Origin: UBA1479 sp048263775
GTDB taxonomy: Bacteria > Pseudomonadota > Alphaproteobacteria > Rhodospirillales > Casp-alpha2
Length of the DNA: 64,000 nt
Assembly: GCA_048263775.1 (NCBI GenBank)
Contig: JBLXDU010000008.1
Span: forward strand, 124,001 to 188,000
Reading direction: 5' to 3'
Of the stretch, positions 9,036 through 17,414 are shown piece after piece. Each line of letters starts with the position of its first letter. Positions within the stretch are counted from its first letter, which is position 1. Under the pieces are notes generated by a model. The model saw only the letters and a list, made by a program, of their open reading frames with translations, was not told where the DNA came from and ran no database searches. The position numbers and the translations under genes were made by a program.

Positions 9036-9857
9036 TTACCGCCCGTAGAACGTCTTCACCGTGTCGGCGGCGACCTGTTGCAGGAATTGGGCGGTGTCCT
9101 TGGGGACCGCGCCGAAGTAGTCGTAGCCGTTGCCCACGGGCGACTGGCCGTAGAGGCTGGCGAACACCACGCAGGCGGCGAGATAGGTGCCTTCCAGGCT
9201 GGGGTGGGAGCTGTCGTAGCTCTGGTGCAGGTTGAGCTCCGGGCGCTGTTTATAGGCTTCCTCGAAGGCGAGGCCGACGGGGATGACGAGCGCGCCGACC
9301 GTGTTGCCCGTCTCCACATAAAGCTTCTCGATCGCCCGGATCATCTCGGGGTCGTACTTCTTGTGCGGCTTCACGTAGGCATGGGTCATGTAGAGCGCCG
9401 TTTCGCCGCCGGCGGCCGCGATCTTCTTGGCGAACTCGGCGACGGTGGCGGCGAACTTGGGCGGATGGCCTTTCTTCGTCGCGGCGGCGCTGAAGCCCTG
9501 CAGGACGACGACCTGGAACGGGTCCTTCACCCGCAGCTTGCCGGGTTCCAGGTAGCTGTCGATGTTGTGGTCGAACAGCATGGCGCCGCTGATGGTGGCG
9601 GATTTGTACTTCAGGGTCTTCATATCCGACAGGCCCGAAGCCGCGACCATGCGCCGCACGTGGTTGTGCAGGCTGTCGTTGTAATAAAGGTAGCTGTTGC
9701 CGACGAACAGAACCCGTTCGGGTTTGGCGGTCTTGACGGCCTTGACGGTCGGTTGCGGGGCCTCGGCCCGGGCGGTGCTGTTCAGGGCCGGCAGGGCCAG
9801 GGCCAGAACGACAGCGGCGAGCAGAGGGAAGCGCAGGGCGCGGGAGTAGGAAAGCAT
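9036..9857 (-). CDS. Secreted SGNH/GDSL-like hydrolase of unknown substrate
   Basis: A 273-residue exported protein with a clear signal peptide (LLAAVVLALALPALNSTARA, cleavage near residue 31). The mature part begins with VLFVGNSYLYYND, which fits SGNH block I (catalytic Ser in GNS), and near the C-terminus has SYDSSHPSLEGTYLAA, fitting the Asp/His pair of block V. It is therefore a likely periplasmic esterase or lipase-type hydrolase (DUF4886-like proteins are similar). GAGGAGA gives a strong ribosome site. The divergent LysR gene about 190 bases away may control it. Confidence 0.65.
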   Translation of the reverse strand: MLSYSRALRFPLLAAVVLALALPALNSTARAEAPQPTVKAVKTAKPERVLFVGNSYLYYNDSLHNHVRRMVAASGLSDMKTLKYKSATISGAMLFDHNIDSYLEPGKLRVKDPFQVVVLQGFSAAATKKGHPPKFAATVAEFAKKIAAAGGETALYMTHAYVKPHKKYDPEMIRAIEKLYVETGNTVGALVIPVGLAFEEAYKQRPELNLHQSYDSSHPSLEGTYLAACVVFASLYGQSPVGNGYDYFGAVPKDTAQFLQQVAADTVKTFYGR

Positions 9858-10043
9858 CGTTGTCTCCTCGGTCTTGGATGTGTGTTTCCATGGGCCTTGG
9901 GCCCTTATGCCGACACTCTGAGCCTCTGAATCGATAAAGAAAAATCGAAACTAAACAACAATTCATCAGATATTTGCATGAGTCGGCCGGGCGGCCCATA
10001 GTTCCGGGCGTTTGCACGACGTCAACGGATCGGACGCCCGGCC

Positions 10044-10997
10044 ATGAACTTCAAATCCCTCCGCGCCTTTCGCCTGGTGGTGTCCCAGGGCTCCCTGGCC
10101 GCCGCCGCCGAGGCCATGAACCTGAGCCAGCCGGCCGTCAGCCGCCTGATCGCCCTGTTGGAGGACGAGACCAAGCTGATCCTGTTCGACCGGTCGCGGC
10201 GGCGCCTGGCCCTGTCGGAGGCGGGCGAGGCCTTTCACAGGGAAACCCGGCACATCCTGGACGGTATCGACGAACTGCCGCATATCGCCGCCAACGTGCG
10301 CGCCGGGGCCAACCGGCCGTTCCGCTTGGTCACCGGGCCGCGTGTCGGCACGGCCCTGGTCGCGCCGGCACTGGCGATGATGCGGCGCGAGATGCCGAAC
10401 CTGAAATGCGTGGTCGACGTGCTGTCGCGGTTCGAGCTGGAAAACCGTTCCGGCATCGCGCGCTACGACCTGGGCATCGCGTCGCTGCCGGTCACCCATG
10501 CCCTGCTGCCCATCGAGAACAGGCTGATCTGCCGGGCCCGTATGGAGGCCGTGATGGCGGCCAGCCATCCGCTTGCCGAAAAACCGGCGCTGACCGCGGG
10601 TGATCTGGCAGGGCAGCCGATCATCGGCATGTTGCCGGGCCTGTTCGGCCGCCAGCAGGCGGACGAGTTCTTTCGCGCCGACGGCGCCGTGCCGTCCTAT
10701 GCGGTGGAAACCACGTCGTCGCTGATGGCCTGCCAGATGGCGCGCGACGGCGCGGGCATCGCCCTTCTGGACCGGCTTTCGGTGAGGGCGATCGACCCGG
10801 CCGGCATGGCGGTGCGGCCGCTGGATCCGCCCCATTGGCTGTCCTACGGCTATATCCACCACAAAGGCCAGGTGTTGAGCGCCGAGGCGCGGGCGTTCCT
10901 GGACTGCATGGCCCGTTATATCGACGGGTTCCGGGCCACGGACAGCGCCGCCGCCGAGGCGGTCATCCCGCAATGGGACGGCAGCCTGGAGCCCTAG
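10044..10997 (+). CDS. LysR-family transcriptional regulator
   Basis: A 317-residue regulator. Residues 1-60 form the winged helix-turn-helix (FRLVVSQGSLAAAAEAMNLSQPAVSRLIALLE), followed by the linker helix and a periplasmic-binding-protein-like effector domain (about 90-295). It is divergent from the SGNH-like gene, the usual arrangement for a LysR target. Its stop codon overlaps that of the convergent HlyD gene through the shared palindrome CTAG. The effector is unknown. Confidence 0.9.
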   Translation: MNFKSLRAFRLVVSQGSLAAAAEAMNLSQPAVSRLIALLEDETKLILFDRSRRRLALSEAGEAFHRETRHILDGIDELPHIAANVRAGANRPFRLVTGPRVGTALVAPALAMMRREMPNLKCVVDVLSRFELENRSGIARYDLGIASLPVTHALLPIENRLICRARMEAVMAASHPLAEKPALTAGDLAGQPIIGMLPGLFGRQQADEFFRADGAVPSYAVETTSSLMACQMARDGAGIALLDRLSVRAIDPAGMAVRPLDPPHWLSYGYIHHKGQVLSAEARAFLDCMARYIDGFRATDSAAAEAVIPQWDGSLEP

Positions 10998-12109
10998 TCG
11001 GAAGACCGCGCCCAGGCCGGGAAGATGCCCAGCAGGTCGGCGACGGAACGCTCGCGGCCGGTGTCGATCTTGGCCGTGGCGGTCATCCCGGCGCGCAGCG
11101 GCGGGGCGTCTGAATGGGGGATCAGGCGCAGCCGCACGGGCAAGCGCTGCACCACCTTGACCCAGTTTCCCGATGCGTTCTGCGGCGGCAGGATCGCGAA
11201 TTCCGCCCCGGTGGCCGGCGAGATGCTTTCGACCTCCGCCTGCCAGGTCACGTCGGGATAGATATCCAGCACCACCGTCGCCTTCTGCCCCGGGCGGACA
11301 TGGGTCAGTTCCGTTTCCTTGAAGTTGGCGTCGACCCAGGGCGGGGTGTCGGTGACGATGGCGAACAGGGGTTCGGACGCGGTGATTTGTTCACCCGCGA
11401 CCAACGGCACGGTGACGACGACGCCGCTGGCCGGGGCCGTGACGGTCGTGCGCGCGAGGTCGAGATTGGCCTGGTCGAGGGCCGCCTGCTTGGTCCGCAC
11501 CAGGGGGTGGCCGTCGACGGGCTGGTCCGGGTCGCTGCCGAGTGATGCCTGGATGCGCTGAATCTTCTGACGCGCCAGGACGACGCGGTCATCGGCGGCG
11601 TTGGCGTCGTTTTCCATTTCGTCGAAGCGGGCGTGCGACGTCACACCGCGTTTGACCAGTTGCCGTTCGCGCTCCAGCCGCTTGCGGAAATAGACCGCGC
11701 GGTCGATGGCGTCGCGCAGCTCGACCCGGGCTTCCTTCAGGGTCGCGGCCAGGGTCTCGACCTCGCGGCGCGCGGCGTCCAGTTCGGCCTGGGCACGGGC
11801 GGCGGCCAGCTTGAAGGGCTCGGGATCGATGCGCACCAGCACGTCGCCTTGCGTGACTTTCATATGGGCCTTGGCGCGGACCTCGATGACGCGGCCGGAA
11901 ATCTCGGCCGCCAGCTTGGCGATGTCGGTCTTCACATAGGCGTTTTCGGTCGCGACATAGCGTGCCCCGTGCAGCCAGTAACCGACGGCAAGGATAACGG
12001 CGAGCATCGGCACCACGCCCAGCAGCAGCAGGCGCTTTCGCTTCGCCTGCGCTGCCTGCTTCAGGTCTTCATGCCCGTTCAGGGTGATGGGGGTCTGCTC
12101 ATTCGGCAT
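10994..12109 (-). CDS. HlyD/EmrA-type membrane fusion protein of an efflux pump
   Basis: A 371-residue periplasmic adaptor with one N-terminal membrane helix (LLLLGVVPMLAVILAVGYWL, about 25-45), biotinyl-lipoyl-like halves (VATENAYVKTDIAKLAAEISGRV and TVTAPASGVVVTVPLVAGEQI) and a long alpha-helical hairpin between them (about 95-200). It links the inner-membrane MFS pump at 12682-14226 to an outer-membrane channel encoded elsewhere. It overlaps the end of the MarR gene by 11 bases, so the two are translated from one message and read divergently from the pump gene. Confidence 0.88.
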   Translation of the reverse strand: MPNEQTPITLNGHEDLKQAAQAKRKRLLLLGVVPMLAVILAVGYWLHGARYVATENAYVKTDIAKLAAEISGRVIEVRAKAHMKVTQGDVLVRIDPEPFKLAAARAQAELDAARREVETLAATLKEARVELRDAIDRAVYFRKRLERERQLVKRGVTSHARFDEMENDANAADDRVVLARQKIQRIQASLGSDPDQPVDGHPLVRTKQAALDQANLDLARTTVTAPASGVVVTVPLVAGEQITASEPLFAIVTDTPPWVDANFKETELTHVRPGQKATVVLDIYPDVTWQAEVESISPATGAEFAILPPQNASGNWVKVVQRLPVRLRLIPHSDAPPLRAGMTATAKIDTGRERSVADLLGIFPAWARSSD

Positions 12110-12605
12110 TTATTTTCTCGAGTTCCGTCGATTGGATGGTGTCGTTGTCGCTGGCCATTTCCTGCAACCGCTGCTTCACGTTCAGCAAAAGGTCGGTCAG
12201 GGTCTCGCGTTCCTTGCGGCTCAGGCCCGATAATTCCTCTTCGACCATGGCCTCGGCAATCGGGCTGACCTCGCGGTGGATGCGGCGGCCGAGATCGGTC
12301 ATGTAGATGCGCTTGATGCGTCGGTCGGTGTCGTCGGGGCGGCGCTCCAGCCAGCCGAATTCTTCCAGTTTGTCGATCAGGCGCCCGGCCGAGGCCTTTT
12401 CGACCTCCAACAGTTCGGCCAATTCAGACTGGCTGACCCCCGGTTGGTCGCCGACCCGGCGCAGCGCCAGCCATTGTGTGCGGGTGAACCCCATCTTGCG
12501 GACCCGGCGGTCGAACACCGTGCGCTGCAGGCGCGCGGCCTCCACAATCAGGAAGGCAAGGTAGCGACCCTCGGACAGGGCGCCCTGCGTGTCGATCTTG
12601 GTCAT
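12099..12605 (-). CDS. MarR-family repressor of the EmrAB-like pump
   Basis: A 168-residue dimeric winged-helix regulator. The MarR core is seen in TRTQWLALRRVGDQPGVSQSELAELLEVEKASAGRLIDKLEEFGWLERRPDDTDRRIKRIYMTDLGR, with the beta-wing DDTDRR. The ATG at 12605 is used; longer reads run back through the operator. It is first in a MarR-HlyD operon and divergent from the MFS gene; the palindrome between them is the expected binding site, giving autoregulation and drug-inducible efflux. Confidence 0.92.
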   Translation of the reverse strand: MTKIDTQGALSEGRYLAFLIVEAARLQRTVFDRRVRKMGFTRTQWLALRRVGDQPGVSQSELAELLEVEKASAGRLIDKLEEFGWLERRPDDTDRRIKRIYMTDLGRRIHREVSPIAEAMVEEELSGLSRKERETLTDLLLNVKQRLQEMASDNDTIQSTELEKINAE

Positions 12606-12628
12606 TGAAGGAATTTCCCTTGCGAAAT

Positions 12629-12646
12629 TAGTAAGTATTCTTACTA
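12629..12646. promoter_or_regulatory. MarR operator palindrome
   Basis: TAGTAAGTATTCTTACTA is a perfect 7-base inverted repeat with a 4-base centre, 23 bases upstream of the marR-type start and 36 bases from the MFS start. This size and position fit MarR dimers covering both divergent promoters. A further half-site-like CTTACTGT follows at 12655-12662. Confidence 0.75.
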
Positions 12647-12681
12647 TTGCAGTCCTTACTGTCAACAGGATTACCAATTCC

Positions 12682-14226
12682 GTGCCCATCGACAACGCGG
12701 TCGGCGCCCAGCAGTCCCGGCCGGAACTCACTCCGGCGCGGCGCTGGGTCATTCTCGGGGTGATTGTTTTAAGCGTCACCCTCTACTCGACCTCGATCCT
12801 CATCGTGGCGGCGGTTCTGCCGCAGCTTCAGGGCACCATGTCGGCGACGCCCGATGAAATCTCCTGGGCCATGACCTTCAACATCCTGGCCACGGCGGTG
12901 GCGACGCCGCTGACGGGCTGGCTGGCCGGGCGGTTCGGGCGTCGCAACCTGCTGGTCGTCAGCCTGGCTGTGTTCGGCATCGCCACTTATTTCTGCGGCG
13001 CGGCCAATTCCCTCGAGGCGCTGATTTTCTGGCGCATCGTCCAGGGGGCCGGTGGGGCGCCCCTGTCACCCATGGGCCAGACGGTGGTCCTCGACATCTT
13101 TCCCAAACATCAGCACGGCATGGTCATCGGCCTGTACGGCGTCGGTGTCGTCATGGGGGCCTTCGTCGGTCCGATGATCGGCGGTGTGATGGCGGAAACC
13201 TATACCTGGCGCTATGCGTTCTACATCCTGGTGCCGGTGGCGATCGGTGCCGCGGTCGCGGTGTTCTTCGCCTTGCCGCGGATGCGCCGGCAGGTGCAGA
13301 TCAAGCTGGAATGGACCGGGTTCATCCTGATCTCCCTCGCCATCGCCTGCCTTCAACTGGCGCTGTCCCGCGGCCAGCGGCTCGATTGGTTTCAGTCGCC
13401 GGAAATCGTTATCGAGATCTTCGTCGCCGTCGTCGCCTTCTACATGTTCGTCGCCCACAGCCTGACCCATAACAAGCCGTTCCTCGACCTGCGCCTGTTG
13501 CTGAATCGAAATTACGCCATCGGTCTCGTGCTCGTGACGATCTACGGCATGTTGAACTTCACGCCCATGGTCGTTCTGCCCGGATTGATGCGCCAACACA
13601 TGGACTTGCCGGACTCGCTGATCGGCTATGTCGTCGGTTCGCGCGGAATCGGCGCCATGGCGGGATTTTTCGTGGCCGGTATCGTCGGTCAGCGGTTCCC
13701 CAGACGCACCATCATCGCGGGCTTCTTCGCCCAGGTCGCCGTCGGGTTGTGGCTGATGACCGCGAACCTGAATACCACGCCCTTCGAATTCGCGCTCAAC
13801 GGCGTCCTACAGGGGTTCGCCGGAGGCGTCATCTGGGTGCCGTTGACGGTGCTGACCTTTTCGACCGTGGACCCGAAGGACCTGGATGAAACGACCTCGG
13901 TCTATCACCTGTTGCGCAATATCGGCTCAAGCTTCTTCATTTCCATGACCGTGACCGAGATCGTGCGTTCGAGCCAACGCAATTACGAGTACCTGACCGA
14001 ACACATCACGGAATTCAATCCGGTGCTCAAGCTGCCCTGGGTGATGGGCGGCTGGGAGATGGAGACGGTCGAAGGCTTGGCGCGCCTGTCCCGCGAAATG
14101 GGACATCAGGCGGCCCTGATCAGTTACCTCAACGGCTTCGGCATGTTCGCCGTCGCCTCGGCCGCGGCGATCCCGCTGATCCTACTGGTCAGGCACGCGC
14201 CCAAGAAAAAGCCCGAAACCGCCTGA
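12682..14226 (+). CDS. DHA2-family MFS multidrug efflux transporter (EmrB-like)
   Basis: A 514-residue inner-membrane proton antiporter with about 14 hydrophobic helices. Motif A-like GWLAGRFGRRNLL lies between helices 2 and 3, and motif C-like GVGVVMGAFVGPMIGG in helix 5, typical of drug/H+ antiporter-2 pumps. A GTG start is chosen because the longer reading frame would begin inside the marR coding region and through the operator; AGGA lies upstream. It works with the HlyD protein encoded divergently. Substrates are likely hydrophobic toxic compounds; the exact one is unknown. Confidence 0.88.
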   Translation: MPIDNAVGAQQSRPELTPARRWVILGVIVLSVTLYSTSILIVAAVLPQLQGTMSATPDEISWAMTFNILATAVATPLTGWLAGRFGRRNLLVVSLAVFGIATYFCGAANSLEALIFWRIVQGAGGAPLSPMGQTVVLDIFPKHQHGMVIGLYGVGVVMGAFVGPMIGGVMAETYTWRYAFYILVPVAIGAAVAVFFALPRMRRQVQIKLEWTGFILISLAIACLQLALSRGQRLDWFQSPEIVIEIFVAVVAFYMFVAHSLTHNKPFLDLRLLLNRNYAIGLVLVTIYGMLNFTPMVVLPGLMRQHMDLPDSLIGYVVGSRGIGAMAGFFVAGIVGQRFPRRTIIAGFFAQVAVGLWLMTANLNTTPFEFALNGVLQGFAGGVIWVPLTVLTFSTVDPKDLDETTSVYHLLRNIGSSFFISMTVTEIVRSSQRNYEYLTEHITEFNPVLKLPWVMGGWEMETVEGLARLSREMGHQAALISYLNGFGMFAVASAAAIPLILLVRHAPKKKPETA

Positions 14227-14378
14227 CGGAATTTCGCAATCCGGATCGCGACGACCGCGATCTGGATCAGCCGAGGCTGAGCGGCAAGCGGCGGCTGCAT
14301 CCGACGCTTATTCGGGCTTTGGCACCGTATGCTGGAGGTGAAGGGGCGTATGTGCGTTTGCGGCTGCGCGCAGGGTGA

Positions 14379-15296
14379 TCAGTTGGCCGGCGGAGCGGCG
14401 GCACGTCCGGCAGCACATTCACCGACGCTGCCGTCGGGCATCTTGGCGCCGCAGATAACGGTCTCTTCGTCGATCACGCTATCGAAGGTTGCGCCGGAAA
14501 GGTCGGCGCCCGTGAAATCCGCGTGCCGGACATCCGTCTGGATGAACTGGCACCGCAGGCATTTCGCGCCGGTCAGGTCGGAATCACTCAAATCGGTCGA
14601 CTGAAGCCGCGATCCGGTCAGATCGGCACCGCTCAGGTCGGCGCCCTGGATGCTGGCCCCCGTCAGGTCGACCCCCCGCAGGTTGGCACCGCTTAGGTTC
14701 ACGCCGTCCAGGTTGGCATTGGCAAAATTGGTGTTCTGCAGATTGGCGCCCCGCAGGTCCGCCGACCGCAGGTCGGCCCAGGACGCCGTGACCCTGGAAA
14801 ACCTCACGCCGGACAACTCGCCAGCCGACATGACGGCGTTGGTCAGATCGACGCCATCGAACTCCGCCCCCGGTGCGAAGATGAACGTCAGATCTGCGTT
14901 GATCAGCTTGCTGTCGAGGAAGGATGCGTTCTCAAGCTGGGCACGGGCCAGTTTGGCGTTGCTTAGGTTGGCGTTGCGGAAATCACCGAGGGTAAGGTTG
15001 GCGCTATCCAGATTGATGCCTGAAAGGTCGCAATCCAGAATATCGACGCTGAACAGAAAGGCGCCACTTAGGTTCTGCTTTGAAAGGTTACAGCGCTCAA
15101 GCTTGATATAACGAAGGTCACAGAACGGGCAGGATTCCCCATTCTGGACAGCCTTCAAGGCATCTTGGTCCGCGGCCTTGGCGGGACCTCCCGAGGTGAG
15201 GACGACCGCCAGCAAGAGCAGCGTTGTAAACCCGCACAACAGCCGGGTTCGCCGTTGATTTGCGGATCGATGGTGCCTTGGGGTCCGCTGCATCAT
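14379..15296 (-). CDS. Exported pentapeptide-repeat protein
   Basis: A 305-residue protein with a signal peptide (LLCGFTTLLLLAVVLTSGGPAKA) and about 30 consecutive A(D/N)LXX pentapeptides (for example LSGANLRGVDLTGASIQGADLSG) from residue about 65 to 285, which fold as a right-handed quadrilateral beta-helix. A CPFCDL motif precedes the repeats and two further Cys occur in KCLRCQF and the C-terminal region. It follows the TPR-secretin gene by 6 bases, so it is probably made together with it and could act in the periplasm or at the outer membrane. Function unknown. Confidence 0.8.
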   Translation of the reverse strand: MMQRTPRHHRSANQRRTRLLCGFTTLLLLAVVLTSGGPAKAADQDALKAVQNGESCPFCDLRYIKLERCNLSKQNLSGAFLFSVDILDCDLSGINLDSANLTLGDFRNANLSNAKLARAQLENASFLDSKLINADLTFIFAPGAEFDGVDLTNAVMSAGELSGVRFSRVTASWADLRSADLRGANLQNTNFANANLDGVNLSGANLRGVDLTGASIQGADLSGADLTGSRLQSTDLSDSDLTGAKCLRCQFIQTDVRHADFTGADLSGATFDSVIDEETVICGAKMPDGSVGECAAGRAAAPPAN

Positions 15297-15302
15297 CGCA
15301 CC

Positions 15303-17243
15303 TCAATAGAACAGGAAGTTGAGCGCACGCTTCAGGCGCGATGACAGTGAGTTGTTGTCTTCCCAACGGTCCAGGACGACGTCGCCGGTGCGGAATTCGC
15401 GATACAACGAGTTGCCCTGCATATGAGAGAACACCGAGGCCCAGTTGGGATAGGAGCGGAACCAATCCGCATGCCGGGCCCGGAACTCGTCGACGGCGGA
15501 TTTCTTAGGCGCGCCCGACGTCGCCTTCGTCGGTTGCCGGAACACATATTCAGGCAGGCGCGGTGTGATCAGCAACAACACCGACTTGTTGAAATCCATA
15601 GTTGTCTGGCGACTGAAGAGATACTGCACAAGCGGCAGGTCTTGCAAAAGCGGCACGCCGTCGCGGGTGCGTTCGGTTTCCTTCTCGCTCAGGCCCGAGA
15701 GGATCAGCGTCTCATTGAAATTCATGGTCACGTTGGCGTTGACCGTGGTCCGGGATGTTTCAATCTTGGAGGTAAAGCCGGTGACCTTGGAATTGGGCGA
15801 GTTCAGGAAGGTGCGTTCGGCGACCACCGCCATCTTGACCCGCCCGTCGTCGAGGATTTCCGGTGTGATGTTCAGCTTCACGCCGACGTCTTCTTCGATG
15901 GACACCGCTTCGCCCGTGCCGCCGGCGGTCGACGGCAGGGTCTGGGCCTTGATCGACACCCCGGAAAAGAATTCCGACGGCTGGCCGTTCATCGCGGTCA
16001 GGGTCGGGCGCGCCAGGATTTCATTTCGCGTGTCGGCGGAATTGGCGATGTTCAGGGAGTAGGTGATGGACGGGATGTTCAGGGCGCGGGTGATGGTGCG
16101 CGTGAAATCACCTGTCGTCGTGCGCGTGTCCGACAGGGAAAACCCGGCGGTGCTGAGATCCGTGCTGCCGAACTGCAGCGTCAGATTGCTCAGAAGGTTG
16201 ACGCCCTTGGCGGTGGTTGCTTCTTCTTCCGTGCGGATGATGACCACGTCGACGATGACCATCTGGTTGGCATCGGGCGTGGGAGCTTCGGCCGCAGGTT
16301 GGCTGTCTCCCGACTTGTCGCCGCTTCCGTCCTGTTGAACTTCGGTCACCGGGGCTTTGTCCGGCGCGCCGGGGGCGGGTTTCACCGTGTCCGCCCAGGG
16401 AGAGCGCGCCCGGGTGTAAGGTGTCACGGGATTCAGGGTGTCGGGGTCCGGAATGCCCTGGGCCAGCAGGACCGGATTGCGGATATGGAAGCGGGTCCAG
16501 TCGTTCAAACGGTTCTTGATTCGCTCGTTTTCGTCCGGCGCCGGACTAATCGTCTTCAATCGGTCGGCGAAGTCGTAGGCGGTGTCTGGTTGGTTCAGGG
16601 CCGCCAGCGTGATCGCCGAGGCCTGCTGCACGCGGGCACTGTCGGGCTCAACCTCGCGCAGCCGGCGCAGCACGCCTTCCGCCGTCGGCAGGTCGCCGGA
16701 ATAATAGGACGCCCCCGCCATGTGATAGAGTAGGTCCGGGTCGCGCGGATTGAGGATCAGGGCTTCCGCGAACTTGTTCTGCGCCCCCCGGAAGTTGCGC
16801 AGATCAAGTTCCAGCAGACCCGCGTGGTAATGGGCGATCCAATTGGAAGTGTCCAGCAGCACCGCCCGCTCGTAGCCTTGGCGGGCCAGATCATACTTGG
16901 CATCGGCCCCGGCCAGCGCCATCAGATGGTAGGTCAGGCCGGTCAGGAAATTCAGCATGGAATTTCCGCCGTCCAGATAAAGCGCCTTGTTGAATAACTC
17001 GATCGCGGCATCCAGATTGCCTGCGTCCAGTTGTTCGATGCCCTGTGCCGCAAGGCGGCGGGGTTCCGTGGTGATCTTTTCCTGGGGGATGCTGTCTGCG
17101 ATGGGGCCTGCGGCACGCCCGGACAAGGTTGCGCTTTGGCAGGCTGTCACGACAAGCAGACCGGCAACGGCGGCGGCCAAGGCCGTGCGGTCGCTTATTC
17201 GTCCCCTTGGCTGGCGCGCCCTATCGGATGCGGTTGCGGCCAT
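15303..17243 (-). CDS. TPR-containing outer-membrane secretin lipoprotein (orphan type II/III secretin family)
   Basis: A 646-residue protein. A lipobox (VVTAC, Cys about residue 35) ends the signal region. TPR repeats cover about 60-240, then a low-complexity linker, then the secretin domain (about 325-575) with the family signatures NEILARPTLTAMNGQ, VGVKLNITPEI, LILSGLSEKE and LLLITPRL. Secretins form large gated outer-membrane rings for type II secretion or type IV pili. No other secretion genes are adjacent; only the pentapeptide protein shares the operon. The ATG at 17243 has GAGGGGG upstream; longer frames have none. Confidence 0.82.
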   Translation of the reverse strand: MAATASDRARQPRGRISDRTALAAAVAGLLVVTACQSATLSGRAAGPIADSIPQEKITTEPRRLAAQGIEQLDAGNLDAAIELFNKALYLDGGNSMLNFLTGLTYHLMALAGADAKYDLARQGYERAVLLDTSNWIAHYHAGLLELDLRNFRGAQNKFAEALILNPRDPDLLYHMAGASYYSGDLPTAEGVLRRLREVEPDSARVQQASAITLAALNQPDTAYDFADRLKTISPAPDENERIKNRLNDWTRFHIRNPVLLAQGIPDPDTLNPVTPYTRARSPWADTVKPAPGAPDKAPVTEVQQDGSGDKSGDSQPAAEAPTPDANQMVIVDVVIIRTEEEATTAKGVNLLSNLTLQFGSTDLSTAGFSLSDTRTTTGDFTRTITRALNIPSITYSLNIANSADTRNEILARPTLTAMNGQPSEFFSGVSIKAQTLPSTAGGTGEAVSIEEDVGVKLNITPEILDDGRVKMAVVAERTFLNSPNSKVTGFTSKIETSRTTVNANVTMNFNETLILSGLSEKETERTRDGVPLLQDLPLVQYLFSRQTTMDFNKSVLLLITPRLPEYVFRQPTKATSGAPKKSAVDEFRARHADWFRSYPNWASVFSHMQGNSLYREFRTGDVVLDRWEDNNSLSSRLKRALNFLFY

Positions 17244-17414
17244 GTTCCCCCTCAAATCGGCTCCGTCGACGACCCTCGGACAGGCCGGAACCCTTGCTGA
17301 CCACGAGTCAGCCAATAACGAATATACCGAACCGGATGGATGAACACCAGACGCCAACGCTTTGATACAAAAGGCCTGTTGGCGCCGATCGTCGGGTTGG
17401 GCGCTGCTGCCGTC

